NCBI RefSeq assembly: GCF_001263395.1
Contig: NZ_CP011786.1
Coordinates: 248,001-312,000, forward strand
From: Bifidobacterium actinocoloniiforme DSM 22766
GTDB lineage: Bacteria; Actinomycetota; Actinomycetes; Actinomycetales; Bifidobacteriaceae
Length of the DNA stretch: 64,000 bases
Reading direction: 5' to 3'
Shown here: positions 38,900 to 47,500 of the stretch, piece after piece
Layout: each line of letters opens with the position of its first letter
How positions within the stretch are numbered: the stretch's first letter is position 1
Program-made: the position numbers and the translations under genes
Notes under the pieces: generated by a model
The model's database searches: none
Seen by the model: the letters and a program-made list of their open reading frames with translations, nothing else
What the model was told of the DNA's origin: nothing

Positions 38900-39052
38900 T
38901 CACGCGGCCAGCACGAGGATGGCGAGCAGGAGGCGCAGGAGGCGGTCCAGGGCCATGCCAGCCAGCCAGACCAAATCGGTGAGAGCGACGCCCGCCAGGG
39001 CCATGCCGGCCAGGAGGGTCAGGGCGATGGCGGTGATGGTGCGGCGTCTCAT
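38900..39052 (-). CDS. 50-residue membrane peptide in the lysis cassette
   Basis: Starts with MRRRTITAIALTLLAGMALA and continues with a second hydrophobic stretch (DLVWLAGM and RLLRLLLAILVLAA), giving a basic N-terminus and two short spans. Its ATG overlaps the stop of the preceding gene (ATGA), so translation is coupled. Position between the lysis-associated membrane protein and the endolysin suggests a second holin or antiholin; this is inference. Confidence 0.65.
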   Translation of the reverse strand: MRRRTITAIALTLLAGMALAGVALTDLVWLAGMALDRLLRLLLAILVLAA

Positions 39053-39420
39053 GCGGGCCCTTCCTGGTGGTAGGGGTGGTCGTCGGACACGTTGGCCACC
39101 ATGATCTGTCGGTGCAGTTCGGTGCCGGTGCCGTTGCCTCCCAGAGCGTGGTAGGCGTCGTAGACCTGGTCGGCCTCGTCCTTGATTTCGACGGGCATGG
39201 GCCGGCCTGCCTGGACGAAGCGTTCGTGGATGGCGACCAGCTCGCCTTTCATGAGGGCGCGCATCCCTTGCTCCATCGCTTTCTGTCGGTCGTCCTGGGC
39301 CTGGGTCTGGCGTTGGGCTTTGAGCTCCTTGTTCTGCCGGTATTGCAACCAGCCCACCCAGATGAGGGCTGCGCTGTTGATGAGGGCCACGATGATTGCG
39401 TCGGACAGGTCGATGGGCAT
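39049..39420 (-). CDS. lysis-cassette membrane protein (YHALGGNGT family)
   Basis: 123 residues from the ATG at 39420 (GAAAGG upstream; longer in-frame starts exist to 39594). One N-terminal membrane helix (IIVALINSAALIWVGWLQY), a coiled coil (NKELKAQRQTQAQDDRQKA) and the motif YDAYHALGGNGTGTEL. A YxxYHxLGGNGT motif recurs in small proteins encoded beside lysins of Gram-positive phages. Role in holin timing or lysis is possible but unproven. Confidence 0.75.
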   Translation of the reverse strand: MPIDLSDAIIVALINSAALIWVGWLQYRQNKELKAQRQTQAQDDRQKAMEQGMRALMKGELVAIHERFVQAGRPMPVEIKDEADQVYDAYHALGGNGTGTELHRQIMVANVSDDHPYHQEGPA

Positions 39421-39442
39421 TAGGGGTACCTTTCGCTGGGTG

Positions 39443-39492
39443 GAAACCCACACGGCCCAGCCTCCGTAATGAGCCTGGGCCGTGTGGGTTTC
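39443..39492. other. perfect 18-bp hairpin before the lysis cassette
   Basis: Arms 39443-39460 and 39475-39492 are exact reverse complements with a 14-base loop. On the minus strand it ends 23 bases before the 39420 start; there is no T-run. The minus-strand loop contains GGAGG. It could be an RNA-stability or attenuation element between tail and lysis genes. Confidence 0.7.
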
Positions 39493-39578
39493 TGATGTTG
39501 TTGTGTGGGTTACGAGAGCGGCCTGCGCCGGCATATCCTGCCCTTTCGCCGCGGCCTGTTTGTTGGCTTGTGATGGGA

Positions 39579-39653
39579 TTACAACGCCCCCCAAATGCCG
39601 GTCAGGGGCACCGGGATCACGGCCTCCAGCAGCGTCTGCATAAGCTCGGACAT
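39579..39653 (-). CDS. possible 24-residue peptide
   Basis: MSELMQTLLEAVIPVPLTGIWGAL, starting 21 bases after the SGNH protein gene. Amphipathic or membrane-active composition. The ribosome site is weak (GGGGG 12 bases upstream), so coding is uncertain. Confidence 0.3.
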   Translation of the reverse strand: MSELMQTLLEAVIPVPLTGIWGAL

Positions 39654-39671
39654 GAGTGATGCGGATCCCCC

Positions 39672-40805
39672 TTACACGGCGGTCAGCGGGTTATACGAGA
39701 ACTGGGCGTTGTAGAATTTGTTGTCGTTACTCGCGCCGAAAATGTCGCCAACCCAGGTGAAGTCCCTGCCATCCCACTTGCCCTGCCACACCAGGTTGTC
39801 GTCGGTCAGGCCCGTGAAGGTCGTCCACACGCCCAGACGGGAGGCGTTGTCGATCCAGAACAGCAGCCGGGCACCGGAATTATGCTGGGGCCGCCCCGCG
39901 CGTATGCGCGCGTGCAGCACTCCACTGGTGAGGACCGCCGAACCCCCAGCTCCGGTGATGTTGTCCGTGCCCGCCACCAGGCGCAGCTCCCGATCCCGCC
40001 ACATGGTGTCGCCGCCATGCAGGACCGCCGACGCGATCAGCCTGCCGAACGTGTCCGCCAGGGCGTCGCCCGGGTGGATGTCCACATAGCCCGGGTCCGC
40101 GATCCCCCACGACCAGGCCCCACGCACCGTCTGCACCTGCGGCACCTGCACCGCGGCCCGCATCGACCGGTCGTACACGCGCCTCAGCTCGTTGGTCGGC
40201 CAGGACGAGTCCCACATCGCCGGCACGAACACGACCTGCGCGCCGGGGAACAGGTCCACTGCATGCTGCAGGGTCGCCCGGATCGCCTCCTGGTAGGAAT
40301 CCTGGCCCGACACGCTGCCGTCGTTGCGCCCGCCGCCGATCAGCACCACCGCCACCCGGTCCAGGCTGTCCTGCAGGTCCGCCGCGGCCGTGTCCAGCTG
40401 CGCCGTGAACCGGTCGCCGGAACCGCCCAGCATGCCCGACCCGCTCACCGCGTAGTTACGGCACTCCAGGCCGAGCATGTCCGCGCAACGGCGCGTCATG
40501 CTCATGGTCGCCTGGTTGGAGGTACGGAAGCCCGCCATGTACGAGTCCCCGACGCCCACCAGGATCGTGCGGGGCGTCACCAGCCCACCATGCCAGGCCA
40601 GGAGTGCGTCCTGCGTCCTCGACCCCTTCCGCCCGATCAGGCCCGCCAAGGCCGCATCCGCCTGCAAGCCCGCCTGGTCGGCGAACGCCTCCGCCTCGTC
40701 ACGCGCCTTGACCGCCTCATCCCTCGCCTGCCGGGCCTGTGGGGTGATATCCCCCACAGGCCCTGGAATCCCTACCGTCTTCTTATCTGTAATCTGATCA
40801 ACCAC
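39672..40805 (-). CDS. tail-tip protein with SGNH/GDSL hydrolase domain
   Basis: 377 residues. Residues 1-60 are a collagen/coiled-coil-like attachment stalk (GIPGPVGDITPQARQARDEA). An SGNH esterase domain follows: nucleophile Ser88 in GVGDSYMAG, Gly in NYAVSGSGM, Asn161 in GGGRND and His244 in VDIHPGD. A C-terminal beta-rich domain (about 270-377) looks like a receptor- or sugar-binding module. Placed last in the tail module, it probably deacetylates or de-esterifies a cell-surface glycan during adsorption. Enzyme class is well supported, substrate is not. Confidence 0.8.
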   Translation of the reverse strand: MVDQITDKKTVGIPGPVGDITPQARQARDEAVKARDEAEAFADQAGLQADAALAGLIGRKGSRTQDALLAWHGGLVTPRTILVGVGDSYMAGFRTSNQATMSMTRRCADMLGLECRNYAVSGSGMLGGSGDRFTAQLDTAAADLQDSLDRVAVVLIGGGRNDGSVSGQDSYQEAIRATLQHAVDLFPGAQVVFVPAMWDSSWPTNELRRVYDRSMRAAVQVPQVQTVRGAWSWGIADPGYVDIHPGDALADTFGRLIASAVLHGGDTMWRDRELRLVAGTDNITGAGGSAVLTSGVLHARIRAGRPQHNSGARLLFWIDNASRLGVWTTFTGLTDDNLVWQGKWDGRDFTWVGDIFGASNDNKFYNAQFSYNPLTAV

Positions 40806-40824
40806 AAACAGCTCCTTCTATATG

Positions 40825-41184
40825 TCAATCTTCTAAAGTCCAGTAGCCCCAGCCCAGAATTTCCGTGACCCCAGCTCGACTGGCGATAATCTTCCACGCT
40901 CCCATCCGTCGGGCCTGCCATGCCGCGCCAGTAAAAGCGTCAGGCGGCACATACACGGCCGCCAATCCATCTACCCCGTGCGCGTCACATCCTCGCTCAT
41001 ACCAGAACTGCCCGTCTAGGGAGAGCATCTGATAGGAGCATTGCCAATCTGAGAGGTCTACCGATTCGAAGGGCCCATTAAGCTTGGACTGTCGCTGCCA
41101 GCGAGCGCCGATACGGTTTGTTGCGCCGCGTAGGAGTAGGATGTCTTGTCTGCCTATGTTTTCAGCTAGTACTCCGTTACCCAT
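40825..41184 (-). CDS. small phage tail-associated protein
   Basis: 119 residues, rich in Trp and Gly (ILLLRGATNRIGARWQRQ, GAAWQARRMGAWKIIASRAG). Predicted all-beta; no membrane span. Adjacent genes are tail-tip proteins and the spacing is short, so a baseplate or tail-fibre accessory is likely. I do not recognise the family. Confidence 0.65.
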   Translation of the reverse strand: MGNGVLAENIGRQDILLLRGATNRIGARWQRQSKLNGPFESVDLSDWQCSYQMLSLDGQFWYERGCDAHGVDGLAAVYVPPDAFTGAAWQARRMGAWKIIASRAGVTEILGWGYWTLED

Positions 41185-41194
41185 AATGCTCCTC

Positions 41195-41770
41195 TCAGGT
41201 TCGCATGAATTGCGTGTAGGTGTTGAGTCGGGCGGTGTTGGTGGCGAAAGCTGGGTAGCTGCCGTTGAGGCCTTGCATCTGCAGTACTACGGAGATGCTG
41301 CTGGGTAGGGCAGTATATTCCTTGTTGGCTGTCAGGCTGCAGGTAATCATGATGAGTTTGTCTGCGACTGTGGTTGGTACGCGTTCTGAGAGCATGACAT
41401 CGGTGTTTACGAGTAGTCTTGCCAAGCCTATTGGCGCGCCTTGTGGGTTTTCGCCTGATACGTTTGCGTTTACTGAGACTTGTAGCACGCACCTGCTTGT
41501 GCCTTGTGGTACTGGTATTTCCAGGATTACTACGGTGGACCAGGTAGTGTTTAAGCCGAAGTTTGACGTGTTCTTTTCCTGGATGTCAATCACTGGCTGC
41601 GATTCAAGTAGTTTCTTGATCTGTTTCTGCTGCTCATCCAGTCGCTTCGTGACCTGACCGAGCTCGGTGCCTGTGGGCCTGTTCGCTTCATCTTTTTCGC
41701 GCTCTTGGCGGCGCTGGCGGCGGTCGCGGGCGAGGAAGCCGTCAAGGTTGCCTGGCTGGTATTTGCCCAT
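41195..41770 (-). CDS. minor tail protein with coiled coil
   Basis: 191 residues. Basic, helical N-terminus (GFLARDRRQRRQEREKDE), a coiled coil (LGQVTKRLDEQQKQIKKLLESQ, about 35-56) and a beta-rich C-terminal domain (WSTVVILEIPVPQGTSRCVLQVSVNANVSG). Probably a trimeric tail-tip component. Base composition from 41195 to 41770 is visibly richer in T/A than the neighbours. Confidence 0.65.
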   Translation of the reverse strand: MGKYQPGNLDGFLARDRRQRRQEREKDEANRPTGTELGQVTKRLDEQQKQIKKLLESQPVIDIQEKNTSNFGLNTTWSTVVILEIPVPQGTSRCVLQVSVNANVSGENPQGAPIGLARLLVNTDVMLSERVPTTVADKLIMITCSLTANKEYTALPSSISVVLQMQGLNGSYPAFATNTARLNTYTQFMRT

Positions 41771-41775
41771 GATGT

Positions 41776-42900
41776 TTATCCTTCCGTTCTGGTGCGTGCC
41801 TGCAGGTCGAGCCAGTCGCTGTCGGATGATCCTTTCACATCGGTGATCTTTAGGTGCAAGACCCTGTCTCCTAGGAAGTCGTCCTCAACTCGTACGTCGG
41901 CCCAGTCGCCGACGTGCACGGGGTATTCCTCGCCCACGGACAGGCCTATGGTCTCGTTCATGCCGGTCCCGTACCAGGCTTGCGCTGTGGCGTAGTGCTT
42001 CAGGGTCGCTAGCTCGGAGACAGTGGTGTGCTCGCTGTTCTTTGTCTGCAGGACGGGCCAGCCGTGACTGGGTAGGTCATTACGGGTAGCGCGAGCCATG
42101 ACGGTTTTGTCGGAGCTTTTACCGCCCATAGCCCACACGTCGGAGCACATGCCTGACCCGTCTTCCTGATAACCGGTCAGGCGCACCCGCTGACCGGGAA
42201 CGGATGCAGTCCACTGCCAATGCCTGTCAGCCAGGTCGGGAGTGGCCTCGAGAGCGAAGCTTAAGCGCCCGGCCATGTCCACTGTCGGGCGGAAGCGGAT
42301 CTCGTCGCCGTCCTGCAGGTCAGCTAAATCGGATAGACGGTCAGCCACTGTGGCTAGGTCCCACCCGTAGTAGGTGCGGGTATGGTCGCCGCCCTGCTTG
42401 CTGGGCAGGGTGATAGGCAGGCTGCCCCATTTCAGCGCCTCGCTCACTAGGCCGGCGGCGATGTCGCGGTAGGAGCCGGTGAAGGTCATCGCCCAATGCC
42501 CGGCGGGATGCTCCTCGTCCACGAGCACGTCGCCGTCGTGGAAGGCATCGTCCAGCGCGTGGTCGAGGACGAGCCTTTTACCTAGGAGCGTCCAGCCGCC
42601 GCCGACGCTGAGGGAGAGCTTGCGGCTGGCTGGATCCCACTTCCTTGATGTGATGACCCCAGCATGCTTGACATCAGATGGTGCGCGCTGTACAGCCAGC
42701 AGGGTCTTCCACGGCCGCAGCATCTCATAGAGCGACGCCCCTTGTGAGCTCACTGTCATGGTAGAGCCCATAGTCACATCCACTTGCATCTGGCCAGGCT
42801 CCGATATCGAGTCCGACCAGCTGCATGCTGCATACGGTAGCCGGCCTAAATGGTTGCCAGTCTGCGCAGAGTAGGCGTGCACCGTCAAAGGCGCATTCAT
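41776..42900 (-). CDS. tail protein, Gp37-like (tail-associated, after Dit)
   Basis: 374 residues from the ATG at 42900, with GGAGGTGA 6 bases upstream; the TTG at 42915 is less likely. Follows Dit, the normal place of the tail-associated lysin or baseplate hub. Contains SWSDSISEPGQMQVDVTM and GLSVGEEYPVHVGDWADVRV, which recall the siphovirus Gp37-like hub family of actinophages. No peptidase motif seen. The hub anchors tail-tip fibres. Confidence 0.7.
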   Translation of the reverse strand: MNAPLTVHAYSAQTGNHLGRLPYAACSWSDSISEPGQMQVDVTMGSTMTVSSQGASLYEMLRPWKTLLAVQRAPSDVKHAGVITSRKWDPASRKLSLSVGGGWTLLGKRLVLDHALDDAFHDGDVLVDEEHPAGHWAMTFTGSYRDIAAGLVSEALKWGSLPITLPSKQGGDHTRTYYGWDLATVADRLSDLADLQDGDEIRFRPTVDMAGRLSFALEATPDLADRHWQWTASVPGQRVRLTGYQEDGSGMCSDVWAMGGKSSDKTVMARATRNDLPSHGWPVLQTKNSEHTTVSELATLKHYATAQAWYGTGMNETIGLSVGEEYPVHVGDWADVRVEDDFLGDRVLHLKITDVKGSSDSDWLDLQARTRTEG

Positions 42901-42905
42901 TTCTG

Positions 42906-43637
42906 TCACCTCCAAGCAGGTCGTAAAGATACAGTGAGCTGACCAGCACCTTGAGTTTGCACGCTAATATTGCTGATACCTGGGGGCAAGGGGAAGGCAT
43001 CGTCATAGGTGACCAGGCCTTGAGAGGGATTCATGCTCGCGAAGGCTAGATCCATAGGAGCCGTGCTGCCACTCCAGCTCACCTTGCGGCCAGCTAGGCT
43101 GAGCGTCCACCCGGTAATCCCTTCTGCAGACACTGTCGGCCAGGTAGGAGCAGACCCCGCGTTCTCCACCTGCGCGACACCATGCGAAGCTTCGACCTGG
43201 ACGCGTGGCCCGTATTTGAGAGGGTCAGGACAGTATACGACCAGACTGAATGTCATCGATTGCAGGCTGACCAGCAGCGTAGATCCTGGGTCATCAGCCA
43301 GCCAGCCGGTCAGCTCTCGCCAGCCCATAGCATCCTCAACCCTTACCGTCAGCGGCTGGCAGGCGAGCGCGTTGATACGGTCTACGAGTCTGGCGAGGCT
43401 GAGTGAGGACCGTTGCGCTGTTGCACAGCGGATAGTGAGGGTGCGTGACTCTGAGGTTAGGCGCGCTGGCCAGTAGGAGCCATCTTGCTGGGGTATGGCC
43501 TGGGCGGTCTCCCGTGGTTTCGGAGTGCCGGTCAGACCATCTATACCATCCTGTCTAATCCACGCGTCAGCCCGCTGGTCGAGTCGATTATCGGTTAGGG
43601 TCAGGGTGTCCTGACCGGTGATGAGTTGGATTCTCAT
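42906..43637 (-). CDS. distal tail protein (Dit)
   Basis: 243 residues. Beta-rich N-terminal domain with RTLTIRCATAQRSSLSLARLVDRINAL and SLQSMTFSLVVYCPDPLKYGP, a characteristic Dit segment, followed by a C-terminal galectin-like region. Located directly after the tape-measure gene, as expected. Forms the hexameric ring linking tail tube and tip. Confidence 0.8.
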   Translation of the reverse strand: MRIQLITGQDTLTLTDNRLDQRADAWIRQDGIDGLTGTPKPRETAQAIPQQDGSYWPARLTSESRTLTIRCATAQRSSLSLARLVDRINALACQPLTVRVEDAMGWRELTGWLADDPGSTLLVSLQSMTFSLVVYCPDPLKYGPRVQVEASHGVAQVENAGSAPTWPTVSAEGITGWTLSLAGRKVSWSGSTAPMDLAFASMNPSQGLVTYDDAFPLPPGISNISVQTQGAGQLTVSLRPAWR

Positions 43638-43640
43638 ATA

Positions 43641-46583
43641 TCACCCCCATCTGCTTACAGCTGCCTCAGCTCGGGTATCGAACATGGCGAACAACAGGTC
43701 CGGGTCGGTGCCTCGGGCGTCGATATCCACGGTGACCTGAGCACCAGAATTTGATGCTTGGTCAGGCCCATTGGGGTGCGTGAGGTTGGTGGATGCGGCA
43801 TCCATTGAGAGAGTCTGATTGCTCAGGGTGAGACCAGCGGCTAGTTTGTCAAAACTATGGTTGACGGTGGCTTGGCTGTCGGAGATGCCTAGGGCCATGC
43901 CTCGGCCGATCATCACGCCCACCTGGTCGCGGAAGACCCGTGATGGCGAGTGGATGCCCAGCTTCTCCTTGACCCAGTTCAGGGCGTTTCCGGCCGCGTC
44001 GGCCGCGGCCTGGGCCAGTTGTTTGGCGGCTCCGGAGAGTCCGTCGACTATGCCTTTGATGATGTTTATTCCTACTTCGCCCCAGTTGACCTGCGCGAAG
44101 CCGTTCTTGATGCCGCTGATGATTTGCGGCAGGGCCGCGAGCAGCTTCGGTATGGCTTGGACCAGGCCGCTGGCCAGGGTGATGATGATCTGGATGCCGG
44201 CCGAGATGATCTGCGGCAGGTTCTGCGCCAGCGTGTTGACGATGCTGGCTATGATCACTGGTATCTGGGACACGAGTTGGGGAAGGGCGTTAACCAGTCC
44301 GTTGATCAGGGACAGGAGCACTTGGACCCCTATTTGGATGATCTGCGGCAGGTTCTGGGTCAGCGTCGTGATGATCGCGTTGATGATCGTGGGTACCTGC
44401 GCCACTAGCTGCGGGAGAGCATCCACCAGGCCTTGGATGAGGCCGAGCAGGATGTTCATTCCGCCTGTCAGCAGCAGAGGCAGCAAGGTCGTCAACGATG
44501 TCAGGATTGTGCTGATAAGTGTGGGTATTTGCTCAGCGAGCTGAGGCAATGCGGCCACCAGGCCTTGGATGATGCCGTTGAGCAGCTGCATGCCCGCCGA
44601 CATGATCAGAGGCAGCTGCTGCACCAAGGATGTAATGAGCGTCATGATCATGGTCAAGGCCGCGGGGATGATCTGCGGCAGGTTCTGCGCCAAACCTCGC
44701 ACGAGCGCGGCTATGATCTGCGCAGCCCCGGCGATAAGCGAGGGCGCGGCCGTGGTTATGCCGTTCAGCAAGCTGACCACCACCTCGGACCCGGATGCCA
44801 TGATCTCGGGAAGGGCGTCTAGGATTGTCGCCGTGAAGTGTCCGATCATCGCGGGTGCTTGCTTGGCGATGGAGTCGATTGCAGTGGACAGGCCTCCGTT
44901 CATGCCCTGATCAAGCAGGCCCAGGCCGGCGACCAGGCCGGCGATGATGGCCCCGATGCCGAAGAATTTCAGGAAGTTCCCCGGGGCGAAGAAGTTGCCG
45001 ACCATGCTGCCGACTTTGCCTAGGCTTGATTGCAAGGGGCCTGCGATGATGTCCCCCAGGCCGCCGAAGAGGTTGCCCACGCCTGACGCCAGCGGGGCGA
45101 AGGCCCCCTTGATGCCCTCTCCCACCCGGCCGAAAGCGGCTCCGATTTTGCTGTCGCCCAACGTGTCGAACGCGGAAGAGAACCCTTGCCCCAAGCGTGT
45201 GGAGAACACCTTGAGATGCAGATCGGCTGTACTGGTCAGTTTGCCGAATCCGGTGCCGATGGATGACCCCAGGCCGGCAATCGTACCGCCGATTCTCGTG
45301 TCAGCCAGCTTGGAGCCCAAACTGCGGAAGGGGGCGGTCAACCCGTCCACGCCTTTGCCGATGCGGTTCAGGGCGTTGGCGAACGGGTCGCCATCGATGG
45401 TCATGGCCTCGCGTAGATCCTTGTTGAAATAGCCCTTGAACTGCTGCAGTCCACCCATAGCCCCCTGCAGGCCTTCCGGCAGACCCTTGACCTTGCCCAG
45501 CAGGTCGCTGATGCCTTTGTCGCCAGCGTGGCCCAGCTTGTCGAACGCTCCGCTGATGGTCTTGACGTTGCCGCCCACCCCTGCGAGCACGCCGAACCCG
45601 CCGGCGAGCGATGCCAACTTGCTTGCTATGTCGCCGATGCTGGTGCTGCCGCTGTTCAGGCTTGCGGTGTAAGCGTCAAGGATCTTGCCGGCGGTGGCTA
45701 TGGCTGGTGCCACGAAACTGCCGAAATTGTCGGCCAGTGGTTTGAGCGCTTTGGCCGTTGCGTCGATGGCGGGGTTGAGTTTGTTGAGGACGTCTCGCAT
45801 CGCGTTAAGGACAGGCGTTTGGAACTCTTCCCCAAGGCGTCCCATAGCCGCGTGCATGTTCGCCATCGCGCCCTGGAATGTAGTGCCTGCGGCCTGCGCC
45901 GCGCCTCCAAGTCCTTCCTGTATGGCGTCCGCGAAGGTTTGGAAGTCGATTTTGCCGGATGAGACCATGTCGGAGACTTCGGCGCTGGTCTTGCCCAGGT
46001 GCTTGCCCAAGAGTTGGAGGACGGGGATGCCGCTGCTCATCAGCTGCAGCATGTCGTCGCCTTGGAGTTTGCCTCGTGCGGCGACGGATCCGAAGATGGT
46101 GCCGATGTCGGTGAGGCTGCGTCCAGAGACCTGAGCGGTGTCGGCCACGGTTTTAAGCACATTGGTCATCTGGCTGCCGGATTTGATGCCGGAGGCGCTC
46201 AGGCTTGCGGCCACCGTGGCGGCGTCGCCAAGTCCGAATGCTGTGCCTTTGACGGCGGTGAGCGCATCGTTCATGATGCCGCTCACATCACCGGCTGAGT
46301 GGCCGAGGCCTTTGAGTTTGGCCTGTGCGTTCTCGATGGCGAGGGCGCGTTCGAAGCCGCCTTTTGCTGCGAGGCCGGCGATGCCGCCGGTGATGGTGCC
46401 TATGACGCCGAGTCCGGTTTTGCCGATCTTGCCGAAAGCCCCGCCCACCTTGCTGATGAGGCTGGTGGAGCCGTGCTGGCTCGCCTTGTCGATGCTGTCG
46501 CCCAGGTCGCCTTCGATTTGCCGGCCGAAGCCCCTGCCGGAGGGTTCGACCTGGACGTATACGGTTCCCACATCCTGTGCCAT
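43641..46583 (-). CDS. tail tape-measure protein
   Basis: 980 residues from the ATG at 46583 (GAGGA upstream); the open frame extends to 46943 but that part overlaps the chaperone gene. MAQDVGTVYVQVEPSGRGF start, then helical/Ala-Gly-rich region with FQGAMANMHAAMGRLGEEFQTPVLNAM. The middle has six or so repeats of about 39 residues, such as LPQIIQIGVQVLLSLINGLVNA, which form hydrophobic spans that enter the host membrane. A C-terminal SPSRVFRDQVG segment follows. Sets tail length. Confidence 0.95.
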   Translation of the reverse strand: MAQDVGTVYVQVEPSGRGFGRQIEGDLGDSIDKASQHGSTSLISKVGGAFGKIGKTGLGVIGTITGGIAGLAAKGGFERALAIENAQAKLKGLGHSAGDVSGIMNDALTAVKGTAFGLGDAATVAASLSASGIKSGSQMTNVLKTVADTAQVSGRSLTDIGTIFGSVAARGKLQGDDMLQLMSSGIPVLQLLGKHLGKTSAEVSDMVSSGKIDFQTFADAIQEGLGGAAQAAGTTFQGAMANMHAAMGRLGEEFQTPVLNAMRDVLNKLNPAIDATAKALKPLADNFGSFVAPAIATAGKILDAYTASLNSGSTSIGDIASKLASLAGGFGVLAGVGGNVKTISGAFDKLGHAGDKGISDLLGKVKGLPEGLQGAMGGLQQFKGYFNKDLREAMTIDGDPFANALNRIGKGVDGLTAPFRSLGSKLADTRIGGTIAGLGSSIGTGFGKLTSTADLHLKVFSTRLGQGFSSAFDTLGDSKIGAAFGRVGEGIKGAFAPLASGVGNLFGGLGDIIAGPLQSSLGKVGSMVGNFFAPGNFLKFFGIGAIIAGLVAGLGLLDQGMNGGLSTAIDSIAKQAPAMIGHFTATILDALPEIMASGSEVVVSLLNGITTAAPSLIAGAAQIIAALVRGLAQNLPQIIPAALTMIMTLITSLVQQLPLIMSAGMQLLNGIIQGLVAALPQLAEQIPTLISTILTSLTTLLPLLLTGGMNILLGLIQGLVDALPQLVAQVPTIINAIITTLTQNLPQIIQIGVQVLLSLINGLVNALPQLVSQIPVIIASIVNTLAQNLPQIISAGIQIIITLASGLVQAIPKLLAALPQIISGIKNGFAQVNWGEVGINIIKGIVDGLSGAAKQLAQAAADAAGNALNWVKEKLGIHSPSRVFRDQVGVMIGRGMALGISDSQATVNHSFDKLAAGLTLSNQTLSMDAASTNLTHPNGPDQASNSGAQVTVDIDARGTDPDLLFAMFDTRAEAAVSRWG
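44050..44840 (-). repeat. internal repeats of the tape-measure gene
   Basis: Repeated units of about 38-39 codons (consensus LPQIIxxGxxxLxxLIxGLVxALPQLxxQIPxII) occur in tandem. They are coding repeats, not a separate element. Confidence 0.7.
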
Positions 46584-46626
46584 CGGTAGTGTCCTCGTAA
46601 TTCTGTTGGGCCCGATGGCGGTCGGG

Positions 46627-47390
46627 TTAGTTGGATATGTGGAAGGTGTCCTGGAGGTGTTTTCGCCGTTCCAGCCGTTCCCGGCGTTGCCTGGTGCCCT
46701 CCATATGGTCCAGGCGGAAGGGATCAGCGCGCTGGTCGGTCCAGGGCCGGTAGCCTTTGCGTTTGAGCCGCCCTTCGAGTTCCATCTGGTCCCAGAGGGC
46801 GATCTCGGCTCCGGTGGGTATGTATGACCATCCGGAGAGCGCCGCGTAACTGGAGCTGGTGTGGTCGCGAAGGATCTCGCGCGACAGCATCCAGGCACGG
46901 CCGAAACCGATGTTCGGCCTGGGTTTAGGCTCGGGTGACGCAAGCCAGTCAGACAGGGTCGCCGGTCGCCATATCAGCCGGTAGCGGCGCAGCCAATCGG
47001 CGTCTAACGCTCCTCGGTACTGCGCGTGGAGGACGAGGAGGTAAGCGCTTTTGGGTCGATTCCGCTTTCGGCGGCCCAGGCTTTGACGATGCCGGTCAGC
47101 CACCCCATGGCATTGTCGGATCTGCGCAGCCGGTTCCATAAGGTGGGGTGTATTTGCTCGAAGTAGGCGAGGAAGACCGCCATTGCCTGGTATTGCTCCT
47201 CATCGGAAAGGACGACTTTGCTTTTGAGGATGAAAATCATCTGGATGATTTCCAGCGGCAGTTCAGCCTTGCTGTTCAGATTGGGCAGGTCGAACTTCAG
47301 CCCGAGCGCTTCCAGGTGCACGTCGGGGTATTCGGTATCGTCCTCTTCGATGTCGGGTTCGACGATCGCGTATTCGGGTTTATCGCTCAT
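46627..47390 (-). CDS. tail assembly chaperone, -1 frameshift form (gpGT-like)
   Basis: Joins 47390-47049 to 47049-46627 after a -1 shift at CCCAAAA, giving about 254 residues. The downstream part (KSAYLLVLHAQYRGALDADWLRRY to HLQDTFHISN) has no start codon with a ribosome site of its own. Gene order and overlap are the classical lambda gpG/gpGT arrangement. The shift is inferred from sequence and has not been measured. Confidence 0.75.
47004..47390 (-). CDS. tail assembly chaperone, short form (gpG-like)
   Basis: 128 residues between major tail protein and tape measure, acidic N-terminus (IVEPDIEEDDTEYPD). It contains a slippery heptamer CCCAAAA near its end. Reading past the site in frame gives 14 more residues ending STEER. 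With the extended form it should bind and fold the tape-measure protein before tail tube assembly. Confidence 0.8.
   Translation of the reverse strand: MSDKPEYAIVEPDIEEDDTEYPDVHLEALGLKFDLPNLNSKAELPLEIIQMIFILKSKVVLSDEEQYQAMAVFLAYFEQIHPTLWNRLRRSDNAMGWLTGIVKAWAAESGIDPKALTSSSSTRSTEER
47049..47055 (-). promoter_or_regulatory. programmed -1 ribosomal frameshift site
   Basis: CCCAAAA read as C CCA AAA in the gpG frame obeys X XXY YYZ; the -1 frame continues open for 140 codons. Confidence 0.8.
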
Positions 47391-47447
47391 GGCGGTCTCC
47401 TTGTGTCTTTTGGTATGTGATGTGGCGGCCGGTGGGCGGAAGAGGGG

Positions 47448-47483
47448 TCCCGCACCGTGGGACCGCCATCCTGCGGTGCGGGA
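47448..47483 (-). terminator. hairpin after the major tail protein gene
   Basis: A 10-bp stem (47448-47457 with 47474-47483) and a 16-base loop. No T-run, so it may lower rather than stop read-through to the chaperone and tape-measure genes. Confidence 0.45.
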
Positions 47484-47500
47484 AGATTCAATGAGGCCTG

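Noticed and set aside
38900-39451. 183-residue version of the small lysis peptide
   Set aside because: All but the last 50 residues are an alternate frame of the 123-residue membrane protein gene; the ATGA overlap sets the start at 39052.
44050-44840. Regular repeats that might suggest a CRISPR array
   Set aside because: The units are coding repeats of the tape-measure protein, vary in sequence and have no spacers.
47004-47139. Apparent frameshift error between the two tail chaperone frames
   Set aside because: The overlap contains a correctly phased slippery heptamer at the family-typical place, so it is read as programmed frameshifting rather than an error or mutation.
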